This document shows positions 6,570 through 11,225 of a DNA stretch of 11,225 bases, piece after piece. The notes beneath the pieces are model-generated. The model made no database searches. It was not told the DNA's origin and saw only the letters and a program-made list of their open reading frames with translations. Origin of the DNA: Bacteroidales bacterium (GTDB lineage Bacteria > Bacteroidota > Bacteroidia > Bacteroidales > NBLH01). Every line of letters starts with the position of its first letter. The stretch's first letter is position 1. A program made the position numbers and the translations under genes. Location of the stretch: assembly GCA_026988445.1 (NCBI GenBank), contig JALSLF010000439.1:1-11225 (forward strand), given 5' to 3'.

Positions 6570-6797
6570 GTAAAATTTAAGATGATATAAAATTATTGAT
6601 TATAGAATTATAATAACAAAATAATCATAAAAATCTGTCAAAGCTTTTCAGATAAATACAGTATTTATAAATACCCGTTTGTAAACAGCTTTGCAAATCT
6701 TTATGGTTGTTTCAATTATTATAGTGTAATATTGATAGGAAAATACAAAATTTACTTAGGCGTACATTCCACGCTACTAAATAGTCGTTCTTTGAAA
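6570..6797. other. AT-rich intergenic stretch with a 17-bp dyad
   Basis: This lies between the right element and the 3' end of the nitroreductase gene. It contains a perfect dyad, ATAAATAC-A-GTATTTAT (6652-6668), followed by a further AAATAC. The dyad resembles a dimeric regulator site, but no promoter was found beside it and no gene starts here. I see no terminator with a clear T-tract and no supported reading frame. Confidence 0.4.
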
Positions 6798-6812
6798 CTA
6801 TATAGTCTCAAA
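6791..6812 (-). terminator. Possible 3'-end hairpin of the nitroreductase transcript
   Basis: The minus-strand RNA could form UUUGAGACU-AUAU-AGUUUCAAA, a 9-bp stem with one G-U pair and a four-base loop, spanning the nitroreductase stop codon. It is AU-rich and is not followed by a U-tract, so it is at best a weak terminator or an mRNA-end structure. Confidence 0.3.
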
Positions 6813-7427
6813 CAGTTCTTCAAGCGGTTTTCTAACTTTCGCAGCAAATTGTGTTTGATCATCCTGCGAACGATATCCAACAGCTGCAATTACGGCAGCG
6901 TTAAGCCCTTTGGCTTTCAAACCAAGTATTTTATTGTATTTTTCGGGTTCAAAACCTTCCATCGGACAAGCATCAATTTTTAAGTCTGCGGATGCTGCCA
7001 ATAAGTTACCAAGCGCAATATAGCATTGCTTAGCTGTCCAGTTATTCATCTGCTCCTCTGCCATACCTAACAAAGTATTTTTCATAAAATCACCATAAGC
7101 TTTCAGGTCATCTGTTTTTAAATTCTGTATCGATGCCTTAAGCTGTAAGTATTCATCAATTTGCTGACTGGTAACTTTAGAATAATTGCAAAATACAAAT
7201 ATGTGTGATGCCTCAGTAATTTGTGCCTGCCCCCACGATGCATCTTTTAAAAGTGCCTTCATCTTTTCATCTTCAATAATAAGCACTTTGTAAAGTTGCA
7301 AGCCATATGAAGAAGCCGATAAGCGAACACTTTCTTTTAACAACTCTAAATTAGCTGAGTTCAATTTTTTATTTGAGTCAAAGCGTTTGGTAGCATATCG
7401 CCATTTTAAATTTTCAATTAAACTCAT
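6798..7427 (-). CDS. Nitroreductase-family NAD(P)H:FMN oxidoreductase (NfsB-like)
   Basis: A 209-residue, probably homodimeric, cytoplasmic flavoenzyme that uses NAD(P)H and FMN to reduce nitro compounds, quinones or similar acceptors. The FMN phosphate-binding N-terminus is RYATKRFD (10-17). SASSYGLQ (37-44) is the second flavin segment. DACPMEGF (152-159) corresponds to the DATPIEGF-type motif of NfsB relatives, with Cys153. VGYRS (183-187) and KVRKP (197-201) complete the cofactor site. It starts 8 bp after the YceI-like gene stops and is surely in the same transcript. Together with pirin, the context suggests redox or xenobiotic stress. The natural substrate cannot be read from the sequence. 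Confidence 0.88.
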   Translation of the reverse strand: MSLIENLKWRYATKRFDSNKKLNSANLELLKESVRLSASSYGLQLYKVLIIEDEKMKALLKDASWGQAQITEASHIFVFCNYSKVTSQQIDEYLQLKASIQNLKTDDLKAYGDFMKNTLLGMAEEQMNNWTAKQCYIALGNLLAASADLKIDACPMEGFEPEKYNKILGLKAKGLNAAVIAAVGYRSQDDQTQFAAKVRKPLEELFETI

Positions 7428-7435
7428 ATCTTTAA

Positions 7436-8095
7436 TTATTTGGTTAAAATTAAATTTATTGTAAAACTAATATCATCAGAAATTAGATAATCAACGGGAA
7501 CTCCTTTAGTACCTTCGGTATTGTAGGTTAAGCCCCAGTTTTTTCTATCCACCGAAAAATTTTCAGATTTTATAGAAACTTCATTGTCTGATATATTTAT
7601 GTTGGCATTAAAAGTAATGCTCTTTGTAATATCCAAAATTGTCAAGTTGCCCGTTACTAATGAGTTATAATCGCCATTAGATTCTTGAATACCCGTTAAT
7701 TCAAATTTTGAATACGGATATTTTTCAATATTGAAAAAATCAGGTGATTTTAAATGTCCGGTAAGTTTAGCTATTTCTTCAGCACCTTCGGGAAAGCTTT
7801 CAACCGTTAAAGTGGACATATCTATTAGGATACTTGCGTTACTAATTTGCCTCTCATTTACCAAAATTTTTGCCTTTTTAAAATACACTTTACCATAACG
7901 CGGCTGTACTCCCCCCAAATGAGTAGCCTTCCAACTAATAAAACTTCCTTCTTTTATAGTTTGAAAACTTATTGTTTTATTGTTTTCTACGGTTTTTACT
8001 TCTTCGGCATCTTTTGTTTCAGCCTTTTTTCCGTTTGAAGAGCAAGCACTTAAAAATGCTCCAATAACTAATACTGATAATAAAATTTTCTTCAT
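7436..8095 (-). CDS. YceI-family lipoprotein
   Basis: A 219-residue exported protein. The N-terminus MKKILLSVLVIGAFLSAC is a lipoprotein signal peptide with lipobox L-S-A-C, and Cys18 is the expected lipidation site. A low-complexity charged linker (about 19-40) is followed by a YceI-like domain: a WKATHLGG start, the central segment around LKSPDFFNIEKYPYSKFELTG, and GNLTILDITKSITFNA. YceI proteins are lipocalin-like barrels that bind long isoprenoid or lipid-like molecules such as polyprenyl quinones. The mature protein would be anchored in a membrane facing the periplasm. It sits between pirin (43 bp upstream) and the nitroreductase (8 bp downstream), a grouping that suggests quinone or lipid stress defence. 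The bound ligand is unknown. Confidence 0.88.
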   Translation of the reverse strand: MKKILLSVLVIGAFLSACSSNGKKAETKDAEEVKTVENNKTISFQTIKEGSFISWKATHLGGVQPRYGKVYFKKAKILVNERQISNASILIDMSTLTVESFPEGAEEIAKLTGHLKSPDFFNIEKYPYSKFELTGIQESNGDYNSLVTGNLTILDITKSITFNANINISDNEVSIKSENFSVDRKNWGLTYNTEGTKGVPVDYLISDDISFTINLILTK

Positions 8096-8138
8096 GATTG
8101 TTTTGTTATTTATGATTAAAAAAATTTGCTACTTAAGC

Positions 8139-8852
8139 TTAAATTGACATGGGTAATTCCATTAATAAAATTTTTGTATTCGGTTTAGCGGTTATTTCAA
8201 TATTTTTGCTATCCCAAATTCCTACACCATCTCTTTTGTTTAAATCTATTCCCTCAATATTTGCATTTCCATTAATGACGAAAATATAGACTCCATTTGA
8301 TTCATCATTTAGATTATAATGGCATTTTTCAAGTTTATCAAACTCCCCAAGATAAAACCAAGCATTTTGATGAATCCAAACTCCTTGCTCGTTTTTTGAA
8401 GGAGATAAAATTTGATAAAACTCATTTTTCTTTTCAATATTTTTAAACGATGTTTGACCATAGCGTGGTTTCACATTTTTTTTGTTTGGAATGAGCCAAA
8501 TTTGTAGTAAATTTACTTCCATATCATTGTTAGCATTATATTCACTATGCATTATTCCCGTACCGGCACTCATTACCTGAATATCTCCCTCTTTTATTAC
8601 AGTCCCATTACCCATATTATCTTTATGCTTCAAAGCTCCTTTAAGGGGAATAGTTATTATTTCCATATTATCGTGCGGATGAGTTCCAAAACCTTTTCCA
8701 CCGGCAATGATATCATCGTTTAAAACTCTTAAAACACCGAAATTCATTCGTTCCGGATTATAATAATCGGCAAAACTAAAACTATGTTTTGCAATAAGCC
8801 ATCCGTAATTTGCTTCTCCCCTACTTTCAGCCTTATGTATTATTGTTTTCAT
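8139..8852 (-). CDS. Pirin family protein (bicupin, possible quercetinase-like)
   Basis: A 237-residue two-cupin protein. The four metal ligands known from pirins are in place: His58 and His60 in THPHDNME, and His102 and Glu104 in GIMHSE. The N-terminal cupin is therefore a likely iron site. The pirin signature around FGVLRVLNDD and GGKGFGTHPH is intact. The C-terminal cupin (about 150-237) lacks an obvious metal set, as usual. Bacterial pirins such as E. coli YhhW have quercetin 2,3-dioxygenase activity in vitro, and others respond to oxidative stress; the physiological role here is unknown. It is the first gene of the pirin / YceI / nitroreductase cluster and has a promoter-like sequence 40-70 bp upstream. 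Confidence 0.92.
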   Translation of the reverse strand: MKTIIHKAESRGEANYGWLIAKHSFSFADYYNPERMNFGVLRVLNDDIIAGGKGFGTHPHDNMEIITIPLKGALKHKDNMGNGTVIKEGDIQVMSAGTGIMHSEYNANNDMEVNLLQIWLIPNKKNVKPRYGQTSFKNIEKKNEFYQILSPSKNEQGVWIHQNAWFYLGEFDKLEKCHYNLNDESNGVYIFVINGNANIEGIDLNKRDGVGIWDSKNIEITAKPNTKILLMELPMSI

Positions 8853-8893
8853 ATTTTAATAAAGTAATTACTAATCTAGTTATTTTGATGTAA

Positions 8894-8927
8894 CAAAGAT
8901 AGTACGTTAAATATGTTCAAATACTAT
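8894..8927 (-). promoter_or_regulatory. Candidate pirin-cluster promoter with overlapping dyad
   Basis: The minus strand has a perfect -7 box TATCTTTG (8894-8901), the same octamer as at fadR. The nearest TTTG (8918-8921) is only 16 bp upstream, short of the usual 19-21, so the -33 box is uncertain. ATAGTA (8899-8904) and TACTAT (8922-8927) form an inverted repeat overlapping both boxes, a possible operator. Confidence 0.5.
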
Positions 8928-8960
8928 GATAAAAAGGGAAAGGCTTATGAAAATCCGACA

Positions 8961-9836
8961 TTACCGTTTTTTTCGGAATTCAGAAGGTGAAATACCGGCA
9001 CATTTTTTAAAAAAAGCACTAAAATTAGATGCTTCGGAAAATCCCAGTTTATAGGCTATTTCTTTGGTTGTTAAATCAGAAAAATAGAGAAGACGCTTGG
9101 CTGCTATACATATTCTGGTTTGGATATAATCTTTAGCAGTTTTTCCTATTAAAGATTTTATGGTTCTGTTTAAATGGTCGGTGCTGATGTTAAGATATTG
9201 AGCATATTCAGCCGAAGAATGCCATTGAATGTAATTTTGCTCTACTGCTTTTTTGAAATTTTTTAAAATGGAATGTCCTGCCTGTATAATTTGTGTATCT
9301 TCTTTTGACAGGGTGCAAAGATTATTACAATAAATCAAAAATAGTTTTAAGCTCGCTCCTATTGCATGATTTTTAAATTTTATATTTGAATGGTAAAATC
9401 CCAAAATTTCCTCACAGTGATTTTCTAATATAATTCGCTGATTGTCATCTAAATTCATAGGAGGCCAAACTCCATAGTCATTAAATAAGTTTAAATCCTC
9501 TATAAAAGATAAAGGAATGTTGTTATCAATTAAAAATTGAGTAGAAAAAGTTAATATATATCCATAAGATTTTTCATACTCAATAACTTGATGAACCTGT
9601 CCGGGATTTACAAAAAAAACAATATCACCGGTTAATTCATATTCTTTAAAATCAATAATATGTCTTCCAGAAGCTTTTTTAACTAATAAAACAGTATAGT
9701 AATTATGACGATGCGGTGCATCAACTTTTCCGTTTCTTAATTCATAATAATCTTCCATTTTAGCAACCCTGAAATGGGCAGATGCATCTTCTCTATTTAC
9801 TTGCTCATATGTTTTAATAGTATCTTGTTTTTCCAT
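8961..9836 (-). CDS. AraC-family transcriptional regulator with N-terminal cupin
   Basis: A 291-residue regulator. The N-terminal half is an AraC-binding-type cupin: APHRHNYYTVLLVKKASGRHIIDF runs from about 40, and GDIVFFVNPGQVHQV from about 70. The C-terminal ~100 residues carry the double helix-turn-helix. The first (about 206-227) includes AEYAQYLNISTDHLNRTIK; the second has the strongly typical TKEIAYKLGFSEASNFSAFFKKCAGISPSEFR. The effector is not predictable. It is 20 bp after the methyltransferase gene and 108 bp before pirin, on the same strand. It may be read with the upstream genes and act on the pirin promoter, but that link rests on position only. Confidence 0.92.
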   Translation of the reverse strand: MEKQDTIKTYEQVNREDASAHFRVAKMEDYYELRNGKVDAPHRHNYYTVLLVKKASGRHIIDFKEYELTGDIVFFVNPGQVHQVIEYEKSYGYILTFSTQFLIDNNIPLSFIEDLNLFNDYGVWPPMNLDDNQRIILENHCEEILGFYHSNIKFKNHAIGASLKLFLIYCNNLCTLSKEDTQIIQAGHSILKNFKKAVEQNYIQWHSSAEYAQYLNISTDHLNRTIKSLIGKTAKDYIQTRICIAAKRLLYFSDLTTKEIAYKLGFSEASNFSAFFKKCAGISPSEFRKKR

Positions 9837-9850
9837 TTTTATAAGAAATA

Positions 9851-9884
9851 TATTCTGTTATCTTTTAATTCCTAAAACAGAATA
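9851..9884 (-). other. 9-bp inverted repeat at the methyltransferase/AraC junction
   Basis: TATTCTGTT (9851-9859) and AACAGAATA (9876-9884) are perfect complements with a 16-base loop. The structure contains the methyltransferase stop codon and ends 14 bp before the AraC start. There is no U-tract after it. It could be an operator for the AraC regulator, an mRNA hairpin that tunes translation, or a weak attenuator. Confidence 0.4.
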
Positions 9885-10661
9885 AACTAAGGGTATCTTT
9901 TTTTCAAGCCCTTTTATCATAAATTTATTCTCTTCGATTTTTACCGTATTATTAAAGCAATCATATGGAGAATAATCGTATTCTTTTATCTGTTTAATTT
10001 CTATATTATTAGTTATTAAGCTATTCAATAGTTCGCTTAAACTATGATTCCAGCTCACCGATTGAATATTTATACGTGCACTTTTATCTGCATAAGTTCC
10101 GGATTCAGTTTCAATAATAGCATCAGATTTAAAATAGCTATATTTAATTTTTTTAAAATTATAATCAAATATCCAAACAAAAGGATGAAACTCAGCAAAA
10201 ACAAATTTTCCACCAAATTTTAAATATCGCGAAACAATTCTTGCCCATTTATCTATATCGGGCAACCAACCAATGGTACCATAAGATGTATAAACAATAT
10301 CAAAAGTCTTGTTTAAATAATTAGGTAAATTATAAATATCACAGCAAATGAACTCTATATTTTTCGTATTCATTTTTCGTGCTAATTCTTCTCCGGCTTT
10401 AATTGCTTTCTCGGAAAAATCAACTCCAGTAACATCTGCCCCCATATGCGCCAAAGAAATAGAATCTTGCCCGAAATGACATTGCAAATGCAAAATACTT
10501 TTATTTTGAATATTGCCTAATAAATCTAACTCAATTTGGTTTAAACTATTTTTTCCCTTTATAAAATCATCAAGATTATAAAAATCAGATTTAAGATGAA
10601 TTTCGGTACGCTTATTCCAAAGTGATTTATTTACATCCAAGTAATTACTTTCTAAACTCAT
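9858..10661 (-). CDS. Class I SAM-dependent methyltransferase
   Basis: A 267-residue soluble Rossmann-fold methyltransferase. Motif I is SILHLQCHFGQDSISLAHMG (55-74), a form common in one family of bacterial methyltransferases, with Cys61 and Gly64 in the glycine-rich turn. VTGVDFS (77-83) supplies Asp81 for the SAM ribose, and CDIYNLP (107-113) supplies the adenine-contact Asp108. The strand-4 motif FDIVYTSYGTIGWLPD (120-135) and a GGKFVFAEFHP strand follow. A C-terminal region without recognisable substrate motifs completes it. It probably acts on a small molecule, but the substrate is unknown. It starts 18 bp after the GH26-like frame stops and ends 21 bp before the AraC gene. Confidence 0.87.
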   Translation of the reverse strand: MSLESNYLDVNKSLWNKRTEIHLKSDFYNLDDFIKGKNSLNQIELDLLGNIQNKSILHLQCHFGQDSISLAHMGADVTGVDFSEKAIKAGEELARKMNTKNIEFICCDIYNLPNYLNKTFDIVYTSYGTIGWLPDIDKWARIVSRYLKFGGKFVFAEFHPFVWIFDYNFKKIKYSYFKSDAIIETESGTYADKSARINIQSVSWNHSLSELLNSLITNNIEIKQIKEYDYSPYDCFNNTVKIEENKFMIKGLEKKIPLVYSVLGIKR

Positions 10662-10679
10662 TTTTTTGTTATGATTAAA

Positions 10680-11225
10680 CTACATTTCAGTTACAGCAAA
10701 TTCTAAAATAGCTATAGGCATATCGGACAATGCAGTCAATTTTGGGTAAACATCCTTTAATATTTCATCAAATTCTTGATAATCCTCTTCACTTTCCTGA
10801 GGCCCGTATATGCTAACACCCAACCAATCAATATATTCATCTCCGGGATAATAGTTTTGAATTTCATTCCAATCTGCATCCGGTTCACCATAAGCATCAA
10901 CATGAAAAAACCAAGTAATATTATTTGCTCCATTTTGTCTGCAAATATCAATAATATGCCGGTAAGCATCCCGAAAACGCTCCGGTCCATTGGGTAAAAC
11001 AGGATTTCCATATCCGGTAGTTGTTTCGCCTCCATTGTATTGTCCGTTCCAAGGAAACCAATTCCCGTTCATTTCAGTTCCAAACTCAGCCAATAAAGGA
11101 ATACCAGTCGCAGCAGCTTCTTTTGCCCATTGAATCAAATCTGCATCAAAATTTCCGTCAATTATATTTTGCATAGTATAATTAGGGTCAGGTCCTCCTT
11201 CATCAAAATTTGTTCGAGGCATTAA
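10680..11225 (-). CDS. GH26-like glycoside hydrolase, partial (5' end outside the window, short C-terminus)
   Basis: The frame is open to the right edge of the window, so the ATG at 11222 is internal and the N-terminal part of the gene is missing. The visible 181 residues look like the C-terminal half of a GH26-type (beta/alpha)8 barrel. AEFGTEMNGNWFPWNG holds the likely acid/base Glu (E50 counted from the internal Met). It is followed by GPERFRDAYRHIIDICRQNGANNITWFFHVD and DEYIDWLGVSIYG. IAILEFAVTE holds the likely nucleophile Glu174. GH26 enzymes include beta-mannanases and related endo-hydrolases, usually secreted. The protein stops six residues after the putative nucleophile, whereas relatives normally continue through the last helix of the barrel. 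It may be C-terminally truncated or decaying. The family call is from motifs only. Confidence 0.72.
   Translation of the reverse strand, partial: LMPRTNFDEGGPDPNYTMQNIIDGNFDADLIQWAKEAAATGIPLLAEFGTEMNGNWFPWNGQYNGGETTTGYGNPVLPNGPERFRDAYRHIIDICRQNGANNITWFFHVDAYGEPDADWNEIQNYYPGDEYIDWLGVSIYGPQESEEDYQEFDEILKDVYPKLTALSDMPIAILEFAVTEM

Noticed and set aside
8133..8142. TTAAGCTTAA palindrome at the pirin 3' end
   Set aside because: It is a short AT-rich palindrome without loop or T-tract, likely chance.
10757..11035. Minus-strand 92-codon frame overlapping the GH26-like gene
   Set aside because: It is a shifted frame of a region whose main frame carries clear GH26-like motifs. Its translation is repetitive and hydrophobic without family features.

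Overview
The window is AT-rich and every convincing gene lies on the minus strand. Two intergenic regions carry the Bacteroidota-type -7 box TAnnTTTG, one of them with a correctly spaced -33 TTTG. Shine-Dalgarno sequences are weak or absent. The gene families (YceI lipoprotein, pirin, AraC with cupin, GH26-like hydrolase) fit the same phylum, so I read this as a chromosomal segment of a Bacteroidota bacterium. No tRNA, rRNA, CRISPR array or transposase gene was seen.

Region 1 (about 100-6570) holds a four-gene cassette transcribed right to left. In transcription order these are a FadR-type GntR regulator, an FAD-dependent glycerol-3-phosphate dehydrogenase (GlpD-like, joined to fadR by an ATGA overlap), a flavoprotein of the alkyl-DHAP synthase (AGPS)/YgcU group, and an FGGY-family kinase. 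Directly before fadR is a near-perfect FadR operator (GGTCTGACC). It abuts a TTTG-N19-TATCTTTG promoter and covers the predicted transcription start. My reading is an acyl-CoA-responsive, autoregulated cassette in which kinase and GlpD interconvert glycerol-type compounds and DHAP, and the AGPS-like enzyme acts on a DHAP-derived or related substrate, possibly in ether lipid metabolism. The families and the operator are seen in the sequence. The pathway is inference.

The cassette is bracketed by two diverged, oppositely oriented copies of a 164-196 bp element with terminal inverted repeats starting CCTTAAATCCGC. The right copy has a 5-bp direct repeat (CAATA) at its edges, like a MITE-type non-autonomous element. 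A smaller module of about 20 bp (ACTTGTTCGACTACCGGCAG and variants) occurs five times, only in the non-coding parts of this region. Two of these are in the 297-bp gap before the kinase, which also carries a 7-bp tandem repeat.

Region 2 (6798-8852) is a pirin / YceI-like lipoprotein / nitroreductase-family cluster, probably one transcript from a promoter at about 8894-8921.

Region 3 (8961-11225) is a tight row of an incomplete GH26-like glycoside hydrolase (running off the right edge and ending abruptly after its putative nucleophile), a class I SAM-dependent methyltransferase, and an AraC-family regulator that may control the downstream pirin cluster.
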